The notes beneath the pieces are model-generated. The model was not told where the DNA came from and did not search any database. It saw only the letters and a program-made list of their open reading frames with translations. Shown piece after piece: positions 12,101 through 21,855 of a stretch of DNA of 64,000 nucleotides. Origin of the DNA: Microbotryum silenes-acaulis (lineage: Eukaryota; Basidiomycota; Microbotryomycetes; Microbotryales; Microbotryaceae); assembly GCA_003665825.1 (NCBI GenBank), contig QPFY01000002.1:620001-684000 (forward strand), given 5' to 3'. Position 1 is the first letter of the stretch; each line of letters opens with the position of its first letter. Position numbers and translations under genes: made by a program.

Positions 12101-12724
12101 GCGCGGACTTACCGAACAAATGTTCCCCCGATCCAATTCTAGAGGCGAAATATGATATCAGGTACCGAAAAACTCAGCACGAACGAAGGCATGCATACCT
12201 TAGCATGTACGCCGCCGGATGCAACTCAACTGATGCCACGTTTCAATCTGAACGGGGTGACCTTGCATCCTCGTGACGACATCGTCCCTGATACGATGCA
12301 CCTCATCCAGGACCCACTGCTCGGTCTCGACCATCTCCTCCGTTCCAACGATCCTGTACCTCGGTTCTCCATCGGGGTGAGTCGCCAAGGCTCGAATGAT
12401 GTCCATCCCTCTCGTCTCGCTGAACAAAGGTGTCTTGCCATCCGCGGCGAACAACGAGGGGTTCGGTGTCGGCAAGGTGTAGTGCACACGGAGCGACAGG
12501 TAGGCCAACGAGACAAGGCATGGCAAGAGCACCGCTGCAGAGGAGAGGAAGCCCCATCGGCGGTGCTGCGACGGCACTCGCGAAGCTGAGGCTCGAGCGC
12601 CAGGGGCACCGGCCACGGCGGCGACTGGCTCGGACGACGGATTGTCATCTACTTCGAAGTCGGTCTCAAGCTGGGGTCGATGCTTAAGGATCCCCTTGAT
12701 ACTCGGATGTCCGTTGTTCGACAT
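9167..12724 (-). CDS. PFF1: Vacuolar membrane zinc protease, peptidase family M28 (PFF1-like)
   Basis: Multi-exon minus-strand gene. The start is ATG at 12724 (MSNNGHPSIKGIL); the frame upstream begins with GTG, not ATG. A cytosolic N terminus leads to one membrane segment (WGFLSSAAVLLPCLVSLAYL). The M28 domain then shows the zinc ligands: VNAHTDS, GAADDLIGVAAMLEALRV, NGGEES, INLEACGVGG and, after an intron, NSYLYHTRLDVPE. The second half is a multi-spanning membrane region (IYAVLATLAFIVVSD, GVGLSLLAAILGSNLAAAA, QLIYSTVILCLGHALG and others), followed by a lumenal C-terminal domain ending at 9167. This is the architecture of fungal Pff1. It lies head to head with CMC4, 194 bases between starts. 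Confidence 0.9.
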
Positions 12725-12918
12725 GTGGCGAAGCACAACCGACGGTGTGGACCGGGCTTAAACGGGTAGAGCAGAGCTGTGACGGGATGACGACGGACTG
12801 ACGATCGAGCAGGCAGGAGCGCCAAGACGAGCTCCGCAGAGCGCCACAGACGATGTCGTCATCTTGATTTTTACAAAGTCTTCCACTCTCAGCCTTTATC
12901 CGCGCCGAGCTCCACACC
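12725..12918. promoter_or_regulatory. Short bidirectional promoter between PFF1 and CMC4
   Basis: Only 194 bases separate the two divergent start codons, so both genes must share this stretch as promoter. No TATA box stands out. Confidence 0.55.
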
Positions 12919-13365
12919 ATGGCGGTCAGTTCATCTCCGGTAGACCACAGTACATACAAAACCTTGCTTATCCGGTCAAGATTCATCATCGCAGGTCTCG
13001 GATGATCCACCATGTCAAGTGAGTGCAGTGCCCCCAGGGTGAGGTCGTCGCAGCGGAGTAGGTCCCCCGAGCTAAATGACAACTTGGTCCACGGTCCAGT
13101 CCGAAGCCTGCGCGATTCAGGACTGTCTCATGGCCAAAAACTACCAAGAAACACGGTGTCAAGATGTGATTGATCGTGCGTAACCACTAAAGCCTGAACT
13201 CGCGCCTGCCCTCAGCTATGGACACATTCGAAACCCTTTCTCTGTGTGGCTTTAGGCCTCTACCAGTGTTGCGACAAGACGATCAAGCAGAACGGCACCT
13301 CGACCGCTTGCCCCAAGCCTAGTGTCGTCGACAGGAAACTACGGGAGATCAAAGAACGGAAATGA
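12919..13365 (+). CDS. CMC4: CMC4, twin Cx9C mitochondrial intermembrane-space protein
   Basis: A 71-residue protein spread over four exons: 12919-12924, 12995-13018, 13100-13175 and 13256-13365. All joins keep frame with GT-AG borders. The joined protein begins MAVSDDPPCQSEACAIQDCL, continues MAKNYQETRCQDVIDRLYQC, and ends in VVDRKLREIKERK. The twin CHCH pattern is intact: C-x9-C (PC to DC) and C-x9-C (RC to QC). EACAIQDCL and VIDxLYxCC are hallmarks of Cmc4, which is imported by the Mia40 disulphide relay. The first coding exon is only six bases (Met-Ala) and the second only 24, so single-frame gene finders will miss the gene. The splice choice is supported by recovery of the Cys that begins the first Cx9C. 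Confidence 0.88.
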
Positions 13366-13904
13366 GCATCCGACGGCCATATCCCATTCTCAACAGATTC
13401 AGCCCGTCGCATTTGCTTGAGAGCGACTCGCTTCCGACAGGTGCCCCACATCCATGGAAGCAGCATGAACATCGGCGAACGTGAAGGGAATCTCACTACC
13501 CGTAGCTTCAAGAAATGTATCCGGAGATGCCAACATCTTGCTGCACACAACCTCACACAACACAAGTGCAGGTGTCGACGAGCCTCGGGAGGCGCCTCAA
13601 AAAATCAAGACGTGTAGTGTAATAAATAAATTGCACGGACGGGGGTCTTGTCATTAGATAAACTTCAAAATATATATAACGAGATGAAAGGAGACATCAT
13701 GCATGGTATCGAGCGGAGAGACTTGTGAAGGAGAAAAAGATAGGGTACCACTGCCACGTTCCGATTCCTTCCAGGTGTTGAGAATAAGAGAGCCGCCGAT
13801 TCTAGTGTTGGGGAGTCGGGATGATCCATAGGTGTATCGACAATAGGGGTATAGACGATTGAAGAAACCGCCCATCGACTTGCACTCCGCGGTACGACGA
13901 AGCT
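13366..13904. other. Convergent intergenic region between CMC4 and the TPT transporter
   Basis: AT-rich polyadenylation-like signals occur around 13617-13680 (TAATAAATAAATT, ATATATATAA). No gene seen. Confidence 0.45.
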
Positions 13905-15630
13905 TTAACGACCTCCCGACAGGAGCCCCCTGACGCGAAGGATGGTGTGGTCAAGCACCTCTTGCTTGGTCTTGAAGACGAAAAGCCCAACCAACGCGAT
14001 CGAATAGCCGAGCATTTGCGTGAAGGTGACGGTCGAACCCATGAGCAGCACCGAACCACCGACCAAAAGGATGTCCTTGACGACGCCGGACAAGGTCAAC
14101 ACGAGTGAGCTCGCGCACCCGATCAAAAAGACAACGGCGACGTTGAGCGAGAAAGCCGTCATGGCATTGCCGAGTAAGATCGGTGCACCGACTTGAGACA
14201 AGGCGTTCTCGAAGGGAGCCCAGCCTTCGAAGAAGGGGATCAATAGCGCGTTCAAGCCGGCGCAGACGGGGGCGAAGAAGTATAAGCTCTGCAGAGGTCC
14301 CATCTTGAGGCCGGTAAGGAGCTTTTGGATCGAAACTAGTCGCGCGGCTTCGAACATGATGCCAAGCGTCTGGCAGATGAAACCGCTCAAGACGAAATCG
14401 ATCTCGCCGAATGAAGCCAACGCGACACCGCTCGAGATGGCAATGACGATCATGAACGTTCGAGGATTCATCTTTTCGAGGCCAGCGACGACCGACAGAC
14501 CGAGGACGGCCACCGAGGTGAAGGCCTTGAGCATTTGGATGAACGAAACCGAGAGAGTGAGGTAGGCGAGGTTGGAGAAGATGAGTGAAGCCTATATGAT
14601 CCAGTCCAAGGGGATGTATCAGCAACCGGTTCCATGTGACTCTCCATAGTCCGCTCGGGGCGACGTACCGAGAAGAGGGCGCCGATGGGCACGATGTTGC
14701 GGAACCAGCGATCCCACGACATTTGCAGCGCATCAATGCCATCGAGGAGATGTGTGAAACGAAGAAGTAATCGTGTGCCGATGGTTGCGAACACGAGATG
14801 CCAGGTGGTGAGGAAGATCGGGCTGTCAAGGTGGGAAACGAGCCAAAGAGGCAGGTACGTCAGTTTTTCCGTCTCGTCTGAGGTACAGTATGTCAAAGAC
14901 CACTCACTAACTGTAAGATTAGATCGTGACGATGAGAGAAGCAGATGAACGTCAGGATCAGCTCGCGAACTGGGTCGGTTTGGCGGGGGGGCTTCGACAT
15001 CGCTGAAAGCTGGCCACCCCTCTAGAGTCGACTCACTCGAACTTGAGTGTTCTCAAGATCCATGCATTTTGAATGACTGGTACGGGAGTGAAGCTTTGTG
15101 ATTAGCGCCAATACCTTGTCACCGACGGGGCGGGGCCCATCGCCGATTGAAATCGCTGGAGAGAGAGGAGGCAAGTCCAGATGAGGCTGGACGCGGAGTC
15201 CGAAGCGAGCCTTCCAACCTTAATTGCGAGTGAGGACGAGAGGACTGTGCGACTTACTGACGCCACTCGAGAGGCAGATCCAGATCATAATAATGTAGCC
15301 TGATGGATCACCGGAGGTACAGACGCTGTCAGTTGAATGTTGCTGCCGGACAAGCACTGTCGGCATACATCCACGTCGATTGTGGGTAGCTTCCGTCGCA
15401 CCAAGGATCCCCTCGCGCGCTTTTGGGCACCGACAAGATGACATTGCACCCGCCAAAAAACACGTACCTGGCCAAATCTTGGTCGGTTCAGTCTTGCTGA
15501 CAACATGCTGAGGCGGGGCCTGCATCGACAGCTTGGATTCGGACATGCCGGTGTCCATCATCGACTTTGACGACATGGGGTCCTGGTGCTCGGTGAACAT
15601 GGGCAGCTTGATCTCCTTTTGTGACGACAT
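13905..15630 (-). CDS. TPT/DUF250-family sugar-phosphate or nucleotide-sugar transporter
   Basis: Multi-exon transporter of the drug/metabolite superfamily. The start MSSQKEIKLPMF lies at 15630. The joined reading is TEPTKIW|PG|YIIMIWICLSSGV (exon near 15323-15282), IIQNAWILRTLKF (near 15075-15036), PIFLTTWHLVFATIGTR (near 14824), a loop with SWDRWFRNIVPIGALFS, then ASLIFSNLAYLTLSVSFIQMLKAF into the long last exon. That exon holds about six membrane segments (VAVLGLSVVAGLE, FMIVIAISSGVALASFGEID, LLGNAMTAFSLNVAVVFLIG, LTFTQMLGYSIALVGLFVF-type). The SVSFIQMLKAF motif is typical of the triose-phosphate-translocator family in Golgi/ER. Substrate cannot be assigned. The C-terminal tail is short and not a KKxx signal. 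Confidence 0.88.
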
Positions 15631-16750
15631 GGTGTGCGAAACGGTGGTGTAGTAGCTAAGCTCCTCTTGTGTAGGACTGGGGCTCGATTCGATGGAGAGG
15701 GTGTGAAGGAGGAGCCGCGGTGACACCGGCGGTCCGATCGAGATGAGCTGCGGAAGGGAGCGGTGCTTGCTTGCGACGAGGCTGGCTGAGACAAGTGTCG
15801 GGGATCGGTTTCTCGAGCTTCTCGGTCGATTTGGAGGAATCGGAAAACCGTCAAAGTGCTTGTTTGAAGCGCGGGTAGAAACGCGGTCAAGAGCGAACGA
15901 AGTGGTAGAAAGCAAAACAAAAGGAGGGAGGAGTGAGAATATACTCCCGTGGGTGGAATGAGTGAAGATTACCCGCAAAGCTCGAGTTCCCCAGATCCAA
16001 GACGGCCCCAATTGCGCCGCTCTGGCCGCGACCGCACAGGGCGGGTTGACGTACCCGGCCGTGGCTGAAAGCGCTGAAAGAGGAAGCTGGCTTGCCCGAG
16101 GTTTGTCTCACGTGGCCGCCGGTCGGGATCGAGACTGGAGACCCAGAGCTGGGTCCGAGTGAGCTTTATGAATTGCACCATTTTTTGACATCGATGGACT
16201 CTGCGCTTCACGCGCCGCTTAGGTCTGGCAGCAAAGTCAACTTGCAGACAGCCTCTGACGGCGGCCGCCGCGCTTCACACGTCGATCAGACTCCGACCCT
16301 CTCTTAAGGATGGCAGACAATGCGAGAACGTTTTGTCTCTAATTGACAGAAGACCTATTTGGAAAGGTAAAGGGTGAATGTGAAACAAAGAATGTGAAAC
16401 TATGCGAGCGAGTAAAAAGCTTAAATCGACAAAAGAGAAAGGCAAAGGCATTTCAACGTCAGCAGTTGAATTGATTCTGGGTTCATGTCTGTTGACTGAG
16501 CTTTTACATTCAGAAAAGGGGAAAGAAAAGAGAAAAAGATTGCGATGCTGCAATCGAATCGTGTAGAGGAAATGAGAAGGGGCAAGGTGGAATGTGCAAT
16601 GTCCATGTGATGTAGAGTCCAAAAACAACGTAAGCGGGAATGAGCGACGAGTCGCGAGTTGTAAGAGCAGGGTAGGGATATGGCCGCGAGCCATGAAAGC
16701 TGAGACCGGGCTTGCCAAGGCAAGCACCGCGCAGTTTCAAAGACGGACGT
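15631..16750. other. Intergenic region between the TPT transporter and the acyltransferase-like gene
   Basis: Upstream flank of the transporter and 3' flank of the minus-strand membrane protein. Some long open frames are present, but none has a recognisable domain or ATG in context. No gene called. Confidence 0.4.
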
Positions 16751-18951
16751 TTATGCCGCAGGCTTGCTTTGCGGTACTTGTCGAGAAGTAGGTTGCGCCT
16801 GAGAGGCAGCTGGTCCGCCAGGGTTCTTCTTGACGAGCTTGCCACCGACGGGCCGGGGTTGTCCACCAAAGCCAGGGATCTCGGATTCACCCTCGCCTTC
16901 CAAGAGCTCGGCCACGACCTCGCCGAACATCTTGCTCGGCAGCTCGACGACGAAGTGGAACAGAACAGAGAGAATGACCGTGACGATGAAGAGGACGAGC
17001 CACGACACGCCGAGGACCGAAGACGCGCTCGAGCCGTTGTTGTGCATGCTCAAGGCGAGGTCGGGGACGATCGTATACGTGATTGCGGGCGCGAGGAGGT
17101 ACATGCCCGCACTGGCCTTGCCAAAGGTACGCATGACCATGTTGCCAAGGATGTTCTGGGCGAGCCCGGAGGTTTCGATAGCGAAGAGCCAGCATGTCGC
17201 AAAGATGGTGTCGCAGAACGTCAACTCGGGGTGGTTTTGGACGTTGATCGTCGCCATACCCTTGTTGATGTTGTCGCGCAGGATGGGAACGAATTGCGTC
17301 ACGCAGGCGATGGCAATCAAGGTCACGTGGAGCGTCAAGCGGCCGGTCGTCGACCACTTGGTGCGGATGCGGTGCAAGTGACCGTGGGCGTGCATGTCGG
17401 CAAAGACGAGACCGATGATCGCGATCTGCAGCGGGCATGTTCGCAGGTGAGCGTCATCATTCACATGCGCAATCTTAAGTTCACATTCAAGCTCACTGCA
17501 AAATAGTTGAACGTCGTCCAGGAGAACAGGCCGAGCAAGGCGTAGATCCAGTAGCGGTTCGACGACAGGTTGCCAAGCATCATGTGCGTGACGTATACGG
17601 CGTACGAGGACTGGAAGAACCAGGGCGAAGTGAACAAGTTGGCGCCGAAGGTCTTCCCGGCGAGAGTGTTGGACTCGTAAGTCGTGAACTGCATGTCGTG
17701 GATGCGTGAAACGTTAGCTATCAAAAGCTATCGATCTAAGAGGGCGGACTCAGTGTGGTCTGGAACGCACCAAGTTGAAGACGAGCGCCGCGTAACCGGC
17801 GAAGCTTCCGACCAGTCCCCAGTAGGGCTCGTCCATGCCCACCTTGTTGCAGTTGTGTGTTCGCCCACTCGACGAAAGACCCCACTGCAACGCGACGATC
17901 GAGCAGACGGGGAGAATGAAACGGAACGGGCGGATCATCATCGCACGCGTCAGACGGGCCCACGAGATGAGGGCACCCTTCGACTTGGAACCAGATGAAG
18001 GCGAGGGTACATCCCACAACGGTGTAACAAGGGATCGGCCCGACAAGAGCAGGAGAAACGTGATACCGAGGCCGGTCGAGCTGTTCAGACGGGGGAAGCG
18101 CAGGGGTGCGGGGAGCGTCAGCGAACGAGCTTTATTGCTGGAAGGCAATAAACTCACCGAGTGATGTAGAGAGGACTGTTGCGCTGGATGAAGGCGTAGT
18201 CGTTCGACGAGATGGTCGCGGAAAAGAAGGTGCCGTTGAGGACGATCCACGCGGCGATGAACTTGATGCCGTCTAGGTAGCCCAGGCGCGGCAGCTTGAT
18301 GTGACGCTCGTCCTTGCCGCTGTCGGCGAGGGTCGCACCGGACCAAGCACGGTACAGGGCTGTCAAACCGGTGGCCTTGAGCGGGCCACGACGGTAAGGA
18401 GCAGGGCTGGCGTGGTGTTGCACTGCGGACGCGGGGCCTTGACCGCGCGTGTGGCCCGCGGTCGAAGGGGCGATGTATTCACCCAGCGAGTCGGCGGCGC
18501 CGAGACGCATCTTCTCCTCGGAGGGGGTCATGGACCCTGCGAGCGTCGGTGTCGAATCCATGTACATGGCGTTGGAGAGCGGGTGCGCGCTCTGGCCGCC
18601 CTGCGCACCGCCGTTGTTCTGGTAGCCGTACGGCGAGAAGCGGGTCGACGGACTGTTGGACCCCGGCGTGGTCGCGTAAGGTGGCCTCGACGACGGACCG
18701 AGCGGGGATGGGTTCGGGGGCAGTTGCTGCTGCGACTGGTAGCGCGGCAGCGAGGGCGTGGACCCACTCGAGTTCGCATAAGGGGAGTAGCCAGGGTGGG
18801 TGCCGTGGCTGCCGTTGACGAGGTCCTCGCCCGAGTGCATCGACGAATTGGCGGACGACGAGCGGAACGGGCGCGGCACGGCCATGTTGGGGTCGTCGTG
18901 GTTCTGGGTCGCGTACGGCGATTGGCCGTAGGGCATTTGAGAGTAGCTCAT
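16751..18951 (-). CDS. Acyltransferase-3-like multi-pass membrane protein
   Basis: The start MSYSQMPYGQSPY is at 18951 and the stop at 16751, with about three introns. The first ~200 residues are Ser/Pro/Gly/Tyr/Gln-rich and disordered. The membrane domain begins RLGYLDGIKFIAAWIVLNGT, which matches the start of acyl_transf_3 (family AT3) domains. Further membrane stretches are GLGITFLLLLSGRSL, RFILPVCSIVALQW, SSYAVYVTHMMLGNL, IAIIGLVFADMHAHG, LTLHVTLIAIACVTQF and LGVSWLVLFIVTVILSVLFH. Members transfer acyl groups to sugars or lipids in membranes; the substrate here is unknown. The arginine and histidine residues expected near the first membrane segments in active AT3 enzymes are not obvious, so activity is uncertain. 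Confidence 0.75.
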
Positions 18952-19979
18952 AACTGGGGAAGAGGTGACCAGAGTTGAGTGTTGTATGAGAGGTGAATAC
19001 GATCGAGGATGCCTGGCCAACAGGAGTAGGTCGCTCGGGTAACGGGCGGTGGGTTCGCGTTGGTCTCCTCGGTCGTGGCTCGCTGCAAGGAAGCGCGCGC
19101 GCGGCTAACAGCTGCTGGGCTGCCGGGTGATGTGCCCGTCTTTGGTTCGAGTGCGAAGTCGCGAGTGCTCTGCGGTCGATCGGACTCGGTGCAAGGCGCG
19201 ATCAAACACTTGGCACAAAGGTCAAGTCAACCGTAGACGGGCAGTGGATCCGAGGTGATCGGGGATACGTGTCGATACCGAGGACGCTTGGAGCTGTAGT
19301 GGCTAAGTGCGAGGGCGTTCAGCAGGCGGTGCTGGGCGTCGCGTGAGAGAGGGGAGATCGAATCGAGCGCTCAGGCAATGGGGGGTCGCTCGGGCACCGA
19401 CGCGGGCGGGTCGAAGTGAGTTGTACGACGTCGAGTCGATGGGGGATCGGACGAGTCGAGGCAGAGAAGGAGGGTCAATCGACACAATCAAGCGTCGTAG
19501 ACGGTGGGCGGGATGTGAGGGGACGAGGGCAGAGCCAAGGTGACGAGCGCCCCGGGCCCAGTCAAGTCGGTTCAGCCGTCGCCCGTCGCCGCACGTCGAG
19601 GCGTCGCTCGTCGGGCGTGTCGCCCGCCAAAACAAGGACCCTCAGGCGCTCAGGCCGCTCCGATCGCGGTCATCATCGCATCGAGTATTTCAGCCGGTGC
19701 GTCATCATCCAATTCCGTGTGAGCGATGTAAAAATTCCTGACCTTTTCTGGAGTGATCGCAGAACCTCAAAAGCTTGAAGATCGCTCTGTTCTCGTTCAT
19801 ACCTTTTTCAGAAAGCATTATCGGCTGGCAAGAAGCGCCGGCTCACCCAGGAAAGGGAGGGAAACCCGAGAGGTCCGTGCGCCGCTAGTCTTCGCACCCA
19901 CACAGACCCACACCCTTCCCAAACTCTGGCGGTCGTCACACCGGAGCTTTATTCAGTCCCCAATCTCTCGTCGCACTAC
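18952..19979. promoter_or_regulatory. Divergent promoter region between the acyltransferase-like gene and ACL4
   Basis: About 1 kb between divergent starts. It is GC-rich with many CGA/TCG words, and no gene is recognised. Confidence 0.4.
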
Positions 19980-21572
19980 ATGATGGGCCGAATCAAGAAC
20001 AAATCGCGGACAAAAAACAACACCAAGACCATCGCTACCGGAGCTACCGGAGCTACAGCGCCCGCTCCGACGGTAGACGCCGTGATCGCCCAAGTCCAAG
20101 CCCTTCTCGTGCAGGCCGCGACCTCGATCGCACACCAGGACTATCCCTCCGCACGTTCGACATGTTCGACAGCTATTGATGTTTGCCAGACCATTCAAAG
20201 TGAGGGGGATCTTGCGGCGGGGCAGCTGCTGAGGGATGCTTTCGAGATTCTTGGAACGGTCGAGTTGGAGTTAGGCGAGGTGCAGGTCGCTAGGCAGGTG
20301 CGTATGAATTCGTAATGGTATCCTCAATTGAGAGGAGTGCTCACCCTGCATGCTCGGTCACGCTCGCTTGCTCCCCAACAGCACTTTCTATCCTCGCTCT
20401 CCTTGTCGAAAACGTTGCCGAACCCATCTCCGGCGCCTCATCTATACCTCGCCCAGCTATCATCCCCACAAGACTCGCTTCAACACTTCAACCAAGCCCT
20501 CGAGATCATCCAGGCCAAACTAGTCGACTTGGAAACACCAAGACCGGAAGCGACGACGGACGAGGACGTCGAGGAGGAGAGGAGCGAGCTGAAGCGCAGT
20601 GCTTCAAAGGCTTTGGTCGGCATGACCGAGTTGTACTTGACGGATCTATGGTATGTCCCGAAACTCGGATACTTGAAGTCTAATTTTGGTGCTTTCCCTT
20701 CGCACGCCCTGAGGATTGAAGGCTTTTCATCCGACGAAATTCACCGAGCTGACCCCAACTCCACATCGTAGCTTCGAATCCGACGCCGAAGCAAGATGTG
20801 AACAGTACCTCGCTCAAGCCGCACAAATCGACCCCACAGATCCAGAGGTGTTCCAAGTCAGTCCCCATATCTATCTGTGGTTACAATCCTGCTCTTAGAT
20901 TGAGCTACTACTGACCTCTCCCCGACATATCCCCACCAGACCCTCGCTTCCGTGCGCCTCTCCCAACAACGACCCCTCGACGCCTCCGAAGCAGCGACCC
21001 AATCCTGGTCGCTCTGGCGCAACCTCGATGCCGAATCGCCTTCATACCCCCCTTCTTCATCCCGACTAGCCCTGGCCCAACTCCTCTTGGAACTGCAGCG
21101 TTTCAGCGATGCGTTAGAGGTTTTGCAGCGGTTGGAGATGGAGGATGACGAGGATCCCGAAGTGTGGTATCTGAGTGGGTGGAGTTGGTGGTTATTGGGT
21201 TCTTCGAGGGAAGAGGGTGCGAACAAGGGTGATGGTGCGGTGGGGACAATAGAAGGGGAGGAAGCGGTGGAGAGTAAAGAGGAGTGTTGGAGTGAGGCGA
21301 GGTTTTGCATGGAGAATTATTTAAAGGTCAGTCTCTCTCGGGCTTTCTGTCGGGTATCGGGGAAGTCTTATTAAAGCTCAAGCTCGCTCCGCTCTATAAA
21401 CCTCTCTCAGCTAGACGAAAGGGATCCAGCAGGCTCGGATCCCGAGCAGTTGAAGCATGTAAAGGAGTTGTTGGCCCAACTGATCCAAAGCGGGATCGTC
21501 GCGAGCGCAGGACAAGAGGAGGAAGGCAACGAGTGGGTCGATGACGATGATGATGATGCTATGGAGGAGTAG
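19980..21572 (+). CDS. ACL4: ACL4-like TPR chaperone of ribosomal protein L4
   Basis: Five exons join in phase: 19980-20297, 20382-20650, 20772-20856, 20940-21326 and 21411-21572 (about 406 residues). Two ATGs lie back to back at 19980 and 19983. A basic start (MGRIKNKSRTKNN) precedes TPR-like helices: SIAHQDYPSARSTCSTAIDV, DAFEILGTVELELGEVQVAR, PHLYLAQLSSPQDSLQHFNQ, CEQYLAQAAQIDPTDPEVFQ and LALAQLLLELQRFSDALEVL. The C terminus is strongly acidic (EWVDDDDDDAMEE). Small TPR proteins with an acidic tail match Acl4, which captures nascent uL4 and escorts it into the nucleus for 60S assembly. The assignment rests on architecture; another TPR protein is possible. Confidence 0.75.
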
Positions 21573-21775
21573 TGGCTTCTTTTGAAGTACTGTGATATAT
21601 AATGACCACACTTTCTTCGTTTGGGAAGCATGTGCTTGTTCAGAACGGAAGATGTTTCGAGTCGGGTCGTCGAACTGAGATTCTAAATGACCAGAGAGTT
21701 CTAGAGGGAGAGAAAGTCGAAACTACAGATAGCCCCAAATAATCACTGCTGGACCAAAGGAAAGGAAAAATACAA

Positions 21776-21794
21776 AGAGAGAGAGAGAGAGAGA
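21776..21794. repeat. (GA)n microsatellite
   Basis: About nine GA units in the 3' flank between two convergent genes. Confidence 0.85.
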
Positions 21795-21855
21795 TGCCTG
21801 CAATGGAATCCTACAATTCCCCGCCTTTCGTTCCTTGACACGACAACTCCAGTGA

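Noticed and set aside
12734..12736. PFF1 start at 12736
   Set aside because: The codon there is GTG; the first ATG is at 12722-12724.
16830..17506. Long plus-strand frames within the acyltransferase-like gene
   Set aside because: Antisense shadows of GC-rich coding sequence; charged low-complexity translations, no motifs.
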